From: Bog-950 sp964423405
Lineage (GTDB): Bacteria > Bacteroidota > Bacteroidia > Chitinophagales > LD1
Length of the DNA: 64,000 nt
NCBI GenBank assembly: GCA_964423405.1
Contig: CAYREY010000013.1
Coordinates: 9,933-73,932, forward strand
Direction of reading: 5' to 3'
Shown here one piece after another: positions 1 through 7,296 of the stretch. The first letter of the stretch is position 1; every line of letters starts with the position of its first letter. The notes beneath the pieces are model-generated. The model had not been told where the DNA came from and did not search any database. It saw only the letters and a program-made list of their open reading frames with translations. A program made the translations under genes and the position numbers.

Positions 1-295
1 ATGTGCTGTTAAACTTTACGCCCTGTAAAAACTGCTGCTTAAGCTCGCGGTAGTTAAATATTTCGCCGTTAAACACAATGGTATAGCGGCCGGTATCATC
101 TACCATGGGTTGGTTGGCAATGCTCGATGTATCGATGATAGAAAGGCGGGCATGTCCCAAACCCACCTGCGGCGAAAGTGTTACCGCCTGCTGCGAATCG
201 GGCCCGCGTAACGATAACGAACGCAACGCACCCTGCAAATGGTTAGCAAGAGCGTGGGTTGGCTCCTTCGAAAAATATCCTGCAATGCCGCACAT
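1..295 (-). CDS. asnB: Asparagine synthase (glutamine-hydrolysing), 5' part only
   Basis: This gene runs off the left edge; only the first 98 codons are present. The protein begins MCGIAGYF, so after removal of Met the catalytic Cys2 of the class II glutamine amidotransferase domain is exposed. LRGPDS, GHARLSIID and VFNGEIFNY further along are classic AsnB amidotransferase motifs. The enzyme makes asparagine from aspartate, glutamine and ATP in the cytoplasm. It starts 14 bases after the rpoN stop on the same strand, so the two may be cotranscribed. The C-terminal synthetase domain lies outside the window, so a related amidotransferase of exopolysaccharide loci cannot be excluded. Confidence 0.85.
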   Translation of the reverse strand, partial: MCGIAGYFSKEPTHALANHLQGALRSLSLRGPDSQQAVTLSPQVGLGHARLSIIDTSSIANQPMVDDTGRYTIVFNGEIFNYRELKQQFLQGVKFNST

Positions 296-309
296 AGTTG
301 GGTGTGTGC

Positions 310-1830
310 TTATAACTCTTTACGCAGCCTGGCCACCGGTATATTCAACTGTTCCCGGTATTTGGCCACGGTTCTGCGGGCAATGTTATAGCCCTTATCA
401 TTCAATATTTTAGTAAGGTTCTGGTCGCTTATTGGTTTCTTTTTGCTTTCAGCACCAATCAGGTCGCTAAGTATTTTCTTCACCTCGCGGCTCGATACTT
501 CTTCGCCGCTATCGGTACTCAGCGCTTCGCTAAAGAAAAACTTAAGTGGTATAGTGCCAAACTCTGTTTGCACATACTTGCTGTTGGCCACGCGGCTAAC
601 GGTAGATATATCTAGCCCGGTACGCTCGGCAATATCTTTCAATATCATCGGCTTCATCTGCGTTTCATCGCCGCTGCTAAGGTAGTCGTACTGCAACTCC
701 AGTATAGTGTTCATTACCAGCATCATGGTGTGGTAACGGCTTTGTATGGCATCTATAAACCATTTGGCCGAGTCTATTTTCTGCTTAATAAACAGTATAG
801 CGTCTTTCTGGCTTTTGGTTTTCTCTTTCGATTTTTTGTAGCTGCTAATCATCTCTTTAAAATGATTGCTGATACGCAGTTCGGGCGCATTGGCCGAGTT
901 AAGGTTAACTTGTAATTCGCCGTTTACGTTGCTAAGTAAAAAATCGGGTATAATGGTAAGCTGCATGCTGCCCTGGCTACTGCTAAAGGCACTGCCCGGC
1001 TTGGGGTTAAGCTTGGTTATTTCATCCAGCACACGCTTAAGCTTGGCCGAATCCATATCAAAGATATGTTCCAGCTTATCGTAGTGTTTTTTGGCAAACA
1101 GCTCAAAGTGTTTCTCTACTACGCGGATGGCTATTTCGGTGTATATCGATGGTTCTTCTTTGCGCTTTAGCTGTATCAGCAGGCACTCTTCAAGCGTGCG
1201 GGCACCAACCCCCGGCGGGTCCAGCTTTTGTATTTGCGATAGTATGGTCAATAACTCCGTTTCGGTAGTCATTACATTCTGGCGGAAAGCCAGGTCATCT
1301 ACAATAGCGTCCAGTTCGCGGCGCAGGTAGCCATCATCGTCCAGACTGCCTATCAGGTGCTGGGCTATTTGCTGCTGGCGCTCGTCCAGGTCCATCATGC
1401 CCAGTTGCCCTTCTAAATATTCGTGAAAGGTAGATGATACCGATACCGGTATGGTTTTGTTTTCATCATCGGGGTCGGCAAACTCACTGGGGTCGCTGGT
1501 TTTATAGTCGGCCACGCCTTCATCATCTTCGTCGTAGTACTCGCTCATATCTACGTCGTCTTCCAGCTTTATCTCTTCTTCGGGGCCATCAAGTTCATTA
1601 TCGGCATCGCCCTCAGCGCTATCGCTTTGTGGAATTTCCACCTCATCATTCTCCGCAGTTGTGGGCTCATCATCCTCACTCAATCCCTCCTCCAGTGCCG
1701 GGTTAGCCTCCAGCTCTTCCTTTATCCGCTGCTCTAACTGCATAGTAGGCACCTGCAGCAATTTCATTAACTGAATTTGCTGGGGCGACAGTTTAAGCAA
1801 CAGCTTTTGATGTAATCCTTGTCTTAGCAC
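310..1830 (-). CDS. rpoN: RNA polymerase sigma-54 factor
   Basis: This is the alternative sigma factor that recognises -24/-12 promoters and needs AAA+ enhancer-binding activators. The 506 residues show the family order. A Gln/Leu-rich region I (KLSPQQIQLMKLLQ, about residues 13-26) comes first, followed by a very acidic region II to about residue 125. The core-binding region follows, then a helix-turn-helix region (ISTVSRVANSKYVQT), and the RpoN box ARRTVAKYRE lies at residues 484-493. The start is GTG at 1830, because no ATG lies upstream in frame and the protein begins in the usual way with MLRQGLHQKLL. asnB follows after 14 bases. Upstream is the divergent asnS leader. Confidence 0.97.
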   Translation of the reverse strand: MLRQGLHQKLLLKLSPQQIQLMKLLQVPTMQLEQRIKEELEANPALEEGLSEDDEPTTAENDEVEIPQSDSAEGDADNELDGPEEEIKLEDDVDMSEYYDEDDEGVADYKTSDPSEFADPDDENKTIPVSVSSTFHEYLEGQLGMMDLDERQQQIAQHLIGSLDDDGYLRRELDAIVDDLAFRQNVMTTETELLTILSQIQKLDPPGVGARTLEECLLIQLKRKEEPSIYTEIAIRVVEKHFELFAKKHYDKLEHIFDMDSAKLKRVLDEITKLNPKPGSAFSSSQGSMQLTIIPDFLLSNVNGELQVNLNSANAPELRISNHFKEMISSYKKSKEKTKSQKDAILFIKQKIDSAKWFIDAIQSRYHTMMLVMNTILELQYDYLSSGDETQMKPMILKDIAERTGLDISTVSRVANSKYVQTEFGTIPLKFFFSEALSTDSGEEVSSREVKKILSDLIGAESKKKPISDQNLTKILNDKGYNIARRTVAKYREQLNIPVARLRKEL

Positions 1831-1910
1831 GGTGCAATGTTATAAAAAAGGTAGTTCTCTAAAATTACAAGTATATTATTATATTCAACCTTTAAATCAG
1901 TAAAAACGAT

Positions 1911-2030
1911 ATGAAAAGCCAGTACAACATAGCAATCTCTCATGGGTCTGTGGCTCCTGCTATGCTGGTAGTATTCATAAACCGTGCCCGTAATAATAAT
2001 CGTAATAACCAGTTAAACCGAAACCGGTAG
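1911..2030 (+). CDS. Asn-rich leader peptide of the asnS attenuator
   Basis: This 39-codon ORF opens with ATG after an A-rich stretch and encodes MKSQYNIAIS at its start. Nine of its residues are Asn, and eight of those lie in the last 16, including the run RNNNRNN (codons between about 1989 and 2009). A Rho-independent terminator follows 26 bases after the stop, and asnS begins 46 bases after that. Asn codon runs directly ahead of a terminator and an asparaginyl-tRNA synthetase gene are the hallmark of ribosome-mediated transcription attenuation. The inferred logic is that lack of Asn-tRNA(Asn) stalls the ribosome at the Asn codons and prevents termination. An antiterminator pairing was not established by eye. 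Confidence 0.75.
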   Translation: MKSQYNIAISHGSVAPAMLVVFINRARNNNRNNQLNRNR

Positions 2031-2056
2031 TAACCTTATTGTATAAAATAATGGAG

Positions 2057-2082
2057 AAGCCGGGTGAAAGCCCGGCTTTTTT
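2057..2082 (+). terminator. Attenuator terminator upstream of asnS
   Basis: GCCGGG (2059-2064) and CCCGGC (2071-2076) form a stem with a six-base loop, extended by AA/TT pairs and followed by six T residues. No complete gene other than the leader peptide lies between it and the divergent rpoN, so it can only end a short leader RNA or gate asnS. A possible competing pairing is 1985-1990 with 2061-2066 (five or six pairs, some G-U), which is weak and unproven. Confidence 0.75.
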
Positions 2083-2128
2083 GTTTTGGCAGATTAGATA
2101 TTTTCGCTCACTCTTATAAAAACGAATT

Positions 2129-3655
2129 ATGGCTTACATTAAAGATTTAGCAAAGTACGAAGGACAGGATGTAGAATTAAAGGGCTGGAACGCCCAGAAA
2201 CGCGATAGCAAGGGCCTTGTGTTTATGGTTTTTCGCGATGGAACCGGCTTTTGCCAGGCAGTAATAAATCTGGATACGGTGGGCGAACAAAGTTTTGAGG
2301 CGGCTAAAAAGCTACCACAGGAAAGTTCGCTGGCTATTACCGGTACTGTTGTAAAAGACGAGCGCCAGATAGGCGGCTACGAAATACAGGTAAAACAGCT
2401 TACGGTTATTGCCGAAGCAGAGGAGAATTACCCTATATCGCCCAAAGAACACGGCACCGACTTTTTGATGGATAACCGCCACCTGTGGCTGCGCAGCCGC
2501 CGCCAGTGGGCTATTATGCGCGTGCGCAACCAGATAATATTTGCCATACACACGTTTTTTCAGCAGCGCGATTTTGTGCAGATGGATGCGCCTATATTAA
2601 CCGGCAACGCCTGCGAGGGTACTACCAACCTGTTCGAAACCGAGTACTACGATAAAGATGTAAAAGCATATTTATCGCAATCGGGCCAGTTGTATGGCGA
2701 AGCTATGGCTATGGCACAAGGGCTTATTTACACCTTTGGCCCTACGTTCCGTGCCGAGAAATCGAAAACACGCCGCCACTTATCAGAGTTTTGGATGATA
2801 GAGCCTGAAATGGCTTTTTACGACCTGAAGATGGACATGGACCTGATAGAGGATTTTGTACGCTTTGTGGTAACTACTGTATTAGAAAAATGCGCCGCCG
2901 AGCTGAAAGTGCTGGAGCGCGATACTACTTACCTGGATAGAGTGAAGGAGCCATTTATACGTATGAAATACGAAGCAGCGGTAGATGTAATAAAAGGCGA
3001 GAAAGAAATAGGCGGCCGCAATAGCCTGCAAATGCTGGATGAAGAAGAGAAAGCATTAAAAGCAGATGAAGCCCGCATACTGGCCGAGATAGCCGACCGC
3101 GAAGCAAAAATTGCCGGTGGTGAATTGAAGAAAGGTGAAGTTAATTTCAACAAAAACAAAGTTGACCAACTGAAGAATGAGTTGAAAGACAACGCCGAAA
3201 AATTAGCCAGTGTAGCCCAATGGCGTACCAGTGCGTTAAACTTTAAACGCGGCGATGACTTTGGTGGCGCCGATGAAACGGTACTGACCAAAATGTTTGG
3301 CCAACCGGTAATGGTGTACAACTGGCCGCACGAGGTGAAAGCCTTTTACATGAAAGAAGACGAAACCGATAAGGGTTACGCCAAAGGCGTTGACTTACTG
3401 GCACCGGAAGGCTACGGCGAAGTAGTAGGCGGCGGCGAGCGTGAAACAAACATTGAACGCCTGAAAGGAAAAATTATAGAGCACCAGCTACCTATGGAGG
3501 CGTTTGAATGGTACCTGGATATGCGCCGCTTTGGCAACGTACCGCACAGCGGCTTTGGCTTGGGCTTAGAGCGCCTGGTAGCCTGGATATGTGGCCTGCA
3601 ACACATCCGCGAAACCATACCGTTTCCACGTAGCTACGGCAGATTACTTCCGTAA
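2129..3655 (+). CDS. asnS: Asparaginyl-tRNA synthetase with coiled-coil insertion
   Basis: This class II synthetase charges tRNA(Asn). An OB-fold anticodon-binding domain occupies roughly residues 15-105. The catalytic core carries motif 2 (FRAEKSKTRRHLSEFWMIE, from about residue 207) and motif 3 (GFGLGLERLVAW, from residue 475). At 508 residues it is longer than typical bacterial AsnRS (about 430-470). The extra length is a charged Glu/Lys-rich helical insertion at about residues 300-365, which looks like a coiled coil inside the catalytic domain. Regulation by the upstream Asn-codon attenuator is likely. A palindromic repeat begins at its stop codon. Confidence 0.97.
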   Translation: MAYIKDLAKYEGQDVELKGWNAQKRDSKGLVFMVFRDGTGFCQAVINLDTVGEQSFEAAKKLPQESSLAITGTVVKDERQIGGYEIQVKQLTVIAEAEENYPISPKEHGTDFLMDNRHLWLRSRRQWAIMRVRNQIIFAIHTFFQQRDFVQMDAPILTGNACEGTTNLFETEYYDKDVKAYLSQSGQLYGEAMAMAQGLIYTFGPTFRAEKSKTRRHLSEFWMIEPEMAFYDLKMDMDLIEDFVRFVVTTVLEKCAAELKVLERDTTYLDRVKEPFIRMKYEAAVDVIKGEKEIGGRNSLQMLDEEEKALKADEARILAEIADREAKIAGGELKKGEVNFNKNKVDQLKNELKDNAEKLASVAQWRTSALNFKRGDDFGGADETVLTKMFGQPVMVYNWPHEVKAFYMKEDETDKGYAKGVDLLAPEGYGEVVGGGERETNIERLKGKIIEHQLPMEAFEWYLDMRRFGNVPHSGFGLGLERLVAWICGLQHIRETIPFPRSYGRLLP

Positions 3656-3693
3656 CCCTAAATCTCCGCCGCGGCGGAGACTTGAATACAAAT
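3653..3693. repeat. Short intergenic palindromic repeat, CCCTAAATC...GACTTGAATAC family
   Basis: The sequence runs CCCTAAATCTCC, GCCGCGGC, GGAGACTTGAATACAAATA. Related copies lie after rsgA (38738 onward) and inside the paiB-like gene end (41063-41098), each with CCCTAAATC, a central inverted repeat and GACTT..AATACAAA. This copy has CCGCCGCGGCGG in the middle instead of CCCCTAAAGGGG. It is a small dispersed palindromic element of unknown function. Confidence 0.6.
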
Positions 3694-3726
3694 AAAAAAT
3701 GCCACCTGCAAGGGTGGCATTTTTTA
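3694..3726. terminator. Bidirectional terminator between asnS and the PAP2-like gene
   Basis: ATGCCACC (3699-3706) pairs with GGTGGCAT (3713-3720) around a six-base loop. A-runs on the left and T-runs on the right let it serve both convergent genes. Confidence 0.85.
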
Positions 3727-3744
3727 TTTATGATATTACCTGAC

Positions 3745-4380
3745 TTACACAAACTTAGGTACAAATGTAAACGCCAGAAACTGGCCCATAAAACCTACCA
3801 GGTAGCCTATGTAAACCTCGCGCGGGGTATGGGCTTTAAGCACTAACCTGGCAGCACCTATAATACCGGCCAGCAGTATGGCTGCTAAAAACACAGGGCG
3901 TAAATCGTAAGTAGAAAGGCGTACAAGGGGAAGTAACAAACCCAGCAGATTACCGGCACCCAATGTGTGCAGGCTTATTTTCATAAATATATTGGTAAAC
4001 AGGGTAATGAAGATGCCGATACAGGCACCCAGCATCATGTAAAAAATAAGTTTATCGGTTGGTATTTTAAGGTGTACGTTGCTTTTAAACATCCAGGTAG
4101 TCCACAGATAAAAAGTAGCGGTAGCAATTAACGGCACTATGCGCTCCTTGGTGGTTTCCAGCGAAAACGTATCTATCATATCCAGCCGTTTCATCATGGT
4201 AAGCCATACCACCGGAAACACAAAGGTGAGCATAAACACGATAATAAACCACAGTACATGTAGCTTTTCGCCAAAGTGGCCAAAACGGTTAGGGTTAGTA
4301 CTTAGCAATAACAACAGCCCGTAGGTGGGAAAGAACAACGGGTGAAAGACAACCGAAATAAATTTTGCAGCAAATTTCAT
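3745..4380 (-). CDS. PAP2-like integral membrane protein
   Basis: About 211 residues with five or six hydrophobic segments. The ending KAHTPREVYIGYLVGFMGQF resembles the third motif of PAP2-family phosphatases (His followed by Pro-x-Glu-Val in a membrane helix). The full catalytic signature (KX6RP, PSGH) is not visible, so catalysis is uncertain. I chose ATG at 4380; an in-frame TTG lies nine bases upstream. The gene is 28 bases downstream of yidD on the same strand and is closed by the hairpin at 3694-3726, so it may be the last gene of the rpmH-rnpA-yidD unit. Confidence 0.7.
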   Translation of the reverse strand: MKFAAKFISVVFHPLFFPTYGLLLLLSTNPNRFGHFGEKLHVLWFIIVFMLTFVFPVVWLTMMKRLDMIDTFSLETTKERIVPLIATATFYLWTTWMFKSNVHLKIPTDKLIFYMMLGACIGIFITLFTNIFMKISLHTLGAGNLLGLLLPLVRLSTYDLRPVFLAAILLAGIIGAARLVLKAHTPREVYIGYLVGFMGQFLAFTFVPKFV

Positions 4381-4408
4381 GGGTGGCAAATGTAATAATT
4401 ACTACAAG

Positions 4409-4633
4409 CTACGGCACCGGATCGTAACCATGCCCACCCCAGGGGTGGCAGCGGCCTATGCGTTTTAATGTAAGCCAACCGCCCTTAAACGGGCCATATT
4501 TTTTAATAGCCTGCAAGCCGTACTCCGAGCAGGTAGGCGTGTAGCGGCAACTGGGGGGCAATATAGGCGACAATAATGTGCGGTACGCTTGTATGATAAA
4601 AAGAAACAGCCACGTAAATACTTTAGAAATCAT
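4409..4633 (-). CDS. yidD: Membrane protein insertion efficiency factor YidD
   Basis: This 74-residue protein has the YidD pattern: an N-terminal hydrophobic/amphipathic segment, then YRTLLSP, CRYTPTCSEYGLQAIKKYG, a GGWLTLKRIGRCHPW stretch and the ending GYDPVP. The family helps YidC-dependent insertion of inner-membrane proteins. Its ATG overlaps the rnpA stop by 11 bases, which indicates translational coupling in the conserved rpmH-rnpA-yidD order. YidC itself is not in this window. Confidence 0.95.
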   Translation of the reverse strand: MISKVFTWLFLFIIQAYRTLLSPILPPSCRYTPTCSEYGLQAIKKYGPFKGGWLTLKRIGRCHPWGGHGYDPVP

Positions 4634-5135
4634 ACCGGCAAAGTTTGGTAATACAATCGGCCACTGCTTTGTTAACGATTGAGGCCACCGGCAATTGTTT
4701 GCCTTTGTAAATAAACATTAGCGCCAGTTGCTTTTGCTGCGCTGCCAGTTTTTCGTACAGTGTAAATTTGTTGTGCCGGTAGGCCTCGCGCATCAGGCGC
4801 TTGGCGCGGTTACGGTCAACAGCATGTTTGAAAAATTTTTTGGGCACCGAAAAACCCGCCTGTGCCGGGTAAAAGGTATGGAGCGGTTGTACCAAATAAA
4901 CAAGGGTAAACCCGTTGGTGCCAACAGATTTACCCTCTTTAAAAAGCTGGTCAATTATTTTTTTGCTCTTAAGCTTTTCCTCTTTACCGAAAGTATATTT
5001 CTCTTTCAGAAACGAAACATCAAAGCCGGCAAACGACTTAGCAGCCGAAGAAGAATTATTTAAGTTTTCTTTCGTCAGAAACTGTAAGTTTCTTTCTGCC
5101 TCTGGCCCTTCTTCTTGCAAGAACTTTTCTTCCAT
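4623..5135 (-). CDS. rnpA: Ribonuclease P protein component, starting inside rpmH
   Basis: This is the protein subunit of RNase P, which matures tRNA 5' ends together with the RnpB RNA. The core starts at about residue 44 with KEKYTFGKEEKLKSKK and contains the signature RNRAKRLMREAYR. Typical RnpA proteins begin near that KSKK region. Here, however, no ATG, GTG or TTG is available in frame after the rpmH stop; only a CTG is present at about residue 43. Initiation therefore most likely occurs at ATG 5135 (or TTG 5120) inside rpmH, giving an N-terminal extension of about 40 residues and an 80-base overlap in another frame. It also overlaps yidD downstream. Confidence 0.93.
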   Translation of the reverse strand: MEEKFLQEEGPEAERNLQFLTKENLNNSSSAAKSFAGFDVSFLKEKYTFGKEEKLKSKKIIDQLFKEGKSVGTNGFTLVYLVQPLHTFYPAQAGFSVPKKFFKHAVDRNRAKRLMREAYRHNKFTLYEKLAAQQKQLALMFIYKGKQLPVASIVNKAVADCITKLCRYDF

Positions 5136-5211
5136 TTTTGGTGCTCATTCTTTCTCTGAAGCCGTGTTTGTTAGCTCTTTTTCTGCGGCTTGGCTGAAAT
5201 GTCCGTTTCAT
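5056..5211 (-). CDS. rpmH: 50S ribosomal protein L34
   Basis: The 51-residue protein begins MKRTFQPSRRKRANKHGFRE and continues RMSTKNGRKVLARRRARGRKK, which is the near-invariant L34 sequence. A short Lys-rich tail follows (VSDERKLK). It is a basic, RNA-binding component of the large ribosomal subunit. It heads the rpmH-rnpA-yidD unit. A good Bacteroidota promoter lies 44 bases upstream (5255-5284). Its last 80 bases also encode the start of rnpA in a different frame. Confidence 0.96.
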   Translation of the reverse strand: MKRTFQPSRRKRANKHGFRERMSTKNGRKVLARRRARGRKKLTVSDERKLK

Positions 5212-5254
5212 ATTTTCTGGTGTTTAAAATTATCCCTTTTTATTAAAAGGACGG

Positions 5255-5284
5255 CAAAAGTAGTCATTTTATCCACATAGGCAA
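5255..5284 (-). promoter_or_regulatory. rpmH operon promoter containing a DnaA box
   Basis: On the minus strand TTG (5282-5284) is followed after exactly 19 bases by TACTTTTG (5255-5262), matching the Bacteroidota -33/-7 consensus TTG-N17-23-TAnnTTTG. The spacer contains TGTGGATAA (5269-5277), a perfect 9-mer DnaA box. The position suggests that DnaA could occlude the promoter, but the box may also be coincidental. Confidence 0.6.
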
Positions 5285-5406
5285 TAGCCCAAAGCAATAG
5301 TTTTTTACCAAAACCGACCTATTTATAAGGTCATTTTCGGCGTTTTTGTGTATTTAATGGCTGTTTTGCATTTTTTTCCGACTGCCAATAGCTGACTGCA
5401 AACTAT

Positions 5407-6954
5407 TTAGCTGTTCATAGCCACCAGAAATTCCTCGTTGCTTTTGGTGCCTTTCATTTGCTGGGTAATAAAGTTCATAGCCTCCTGCGAACTCATATCG
5501 GCAATGTGGTTTCGTAAAATCCACATGCGCTGTAATACATCTTTATCGTGCAGCAGGTCGTCGCGGCGGGTGCTTGAAGATACAATATCTATAGCCGGGT
5601 AAATACGTTTGTTGCTCAGCTTACGGTCAAGCTGTAGCTCCATATTACCGGTACCCTTAAACTCTTCAAAAATTACCTCATCCATTTTGCTGCCGGTATC
5701 TATCAATGCAGTAGCCAATATGGTAAGCGAGCCGCCGTTTTCTATTTTACGCGCAGCACCAAAAAACTGTTTAGGCTTTTGCATAGCGTTGGCTTCTACA
5801 CCACCCGATAATACTTTACCCGACGATGGCGATACCGTGTTGTACGCACGCGCTAAACGGGTGATAGAATCAAGCAGTATTACCACATCGTGGCCGCACT
5901 CTACCAGGCGCTTGGCTTTTTGTAAAACTATGCTGCTTACTTTAACGTGTTTTTCGGCAGGCTCATCAAAGGTAGAGGCTATCACCTCGCCATTTACACT
6001 GCGCTCCATATCGGTTACCTCCTCGGGGCGTTCATCTACCAGCAATACTATCAGGTAAACCTCGGGGTGGTTTTTAGCTATAGCGTTGGCTATATCTTTC
6101 AGTATAGTGGTTTTACCGGTTTTAGGCTGGCTCACTATCATACCACGCTGGCCTTTACCTACCGGTGTAAACAGGTCGATAATACGGGTGCTCAGGTCGG
6201 TTGGTTTGGTAAACAGGTTCAGCTTTTCGTTAGGGAAAAGCGGTGTCAGGTAATCGAACGATACACGGTCACGCACTTCCTCTGGCGGGCGGCCGTTCAG
6301 CAAATCTACCTTTAACAGCGCAAAGTATTTCTCGCCCGATTTTGGAGGGCGGATATAACCCTGTACCGTATCACCGGTTTTAAGGCCAAACAGTTTTATC
6401 TGGCTTGGCGATACATAAATATCATCCGGCGATGACAGATAGCTGTAATCTGACGAGCGCAGGAAACCGTAGCCATCGGGCATCATTTCCAGCACACCGG
6501 CACCTTCAATAATAGCATCAGTTTCTACACTAAAAATATTTTGGTTTTGTGGCTGGTGGTGATGGCGGCGTTGTTGCTGCTCTTCCTGTGGTTTGTTTTC
6601 GGCAACCGGTGTTTCTTCGCCGGCTTGTACCTCGGCTTTAATTTCTACAGGTTGTGGTATTACTATTTGCTCTGGTTGTTCTTCTTCTACCGGTTCTGAT
6701 TTTGCCGGCTCTTCTTCTTTTTCGCCTTTGGTTTTAAGGTCGGCGGCAATTGGCTTGCGCGCACGTGTTTTTTTGGTTTTCTCTTTAGGCTTTTCAGCGG
6801 CATCATCGGTGGCCGGGTTTAGCGCCTGTGCATCGAGGATTTTGAGGATAAGCGGTTGTTTTTCGAGTTTATCGCTGCCTTTAACTTTTAGTTTTTCTGC
6901 CAGCTCGCGCAACTCGGGCAAAATCATATCGTTTAACTGAAGAATATCGTACAT
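5407..6954 (-). CDS. rho: Transcription termination factor Rho
   Basis: This RNA-dependent hexameric ATPase ends transcription of untranslated RNAs. The protein has 515 residues. An N-terminal Rho-N/SAP-like helical part (about 1-45) comes first. A long low-complexity Glu/Pro/Lys-rich linker (about 50-145) typical of Bacteroidota Rho follows, then the RNA-binding cold-shock-like fold. The RecA-type core contains Walker A QPKTGKTT (about residue 275) and Walker B VVILLDSITRLARAYN. The Q-loop/R-loop region is present (GTGNMELQLDRKL). Together with rpoN, the window carries two global transcription factors. It appears monocistronic. Confidence 0.98.
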   Translation of the reverse strand: MYDILQLNDMILPELRELAEKLKVKGSDKLEKQPLILKILDAQALNPATDDAAEKPKEKTKKTRARKPIAADLKTKGEKEEEPAKSEPVEEEQPEQIVIPQPVEIKAEVQAGEETPVAENKPQEEQQQRRHHHQPQNQNIFSVETDAIIEGAGVLEMMPDGYGFLRSSDYSYLSSPDDIYVSPSQIKLFGLKTGDTVQGYIRPPKSGEKYFALLKVDLLNGRPPEEVRDRVSFDYLTPLFPNEKLNLFTKPTDLSTRIIDLFTPVGKGQRGMIVSQPKTGKTTILKDIANAIAKNHPEVYLIVLLVDERPEEVTDMERSVNGEVIASTFDEPAEKHVKVSSIVLQKAKRLVECGHDVVILLDSITRLARAYNTVSPSSGKVLSGGVEANAMQKPKQFFGAARKIENGGSLTILATALIDTGSKMDEVIFEEFKGTGNMELQLDRKLSNKRIYPAIDIVSSSTRRDDLLHDKDVLQRMWILRNHIADMSSQEAMNFITQQMKGTKSNEEFLVAMNS

Positions 6955-7296
6955 ACTTACTTAATTGTTATTTAGATGGGCGTTTAGATACGTGTATAGA
7001 TTGGTTGAAAATTATCACAGACAAACAAAAACACTTGTGTGTAGTTAATAGAAATTATAAGCTTATGCTTTGGAACTTTTTCGAACAGTAAATTAGTTGG
7101 AAGAACTAAACCCTGTAGGGTTATACTATCGGATAACAGTACAATGTTAGGCAAAGTTTCTGAATTGCCAAACTTTTGAAAAAGTGCAACTAACATAGTG
7201 CGGAAAACCTGCTGAGCAGAATCAGTAAGGAAACCTGCTATTTGTGCAACTCCCATACAACCGGGGATGTTAATTTTGTGGCCAAACATATAAGCT
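6955..7296. other. Intergenic region with no supported gene
   Basis: This 342-base spacer lies between the divergent rho and the four-repeat protein. A minus-strand ORF crosses it and enters the downstream coding region, but it has no recognisable motif. I see no hairpin terminator or clear TAnnTTTG promoter here. Confidence 0.5.

Noticed and set aside
5212..5406. Possible replication origin near rpmH because of a DnaA box
   Set aside because: Only one perfect box is present, with no AT-rich unwinding region or box cluster; a regulatory role in the promoter is the simpler reading.
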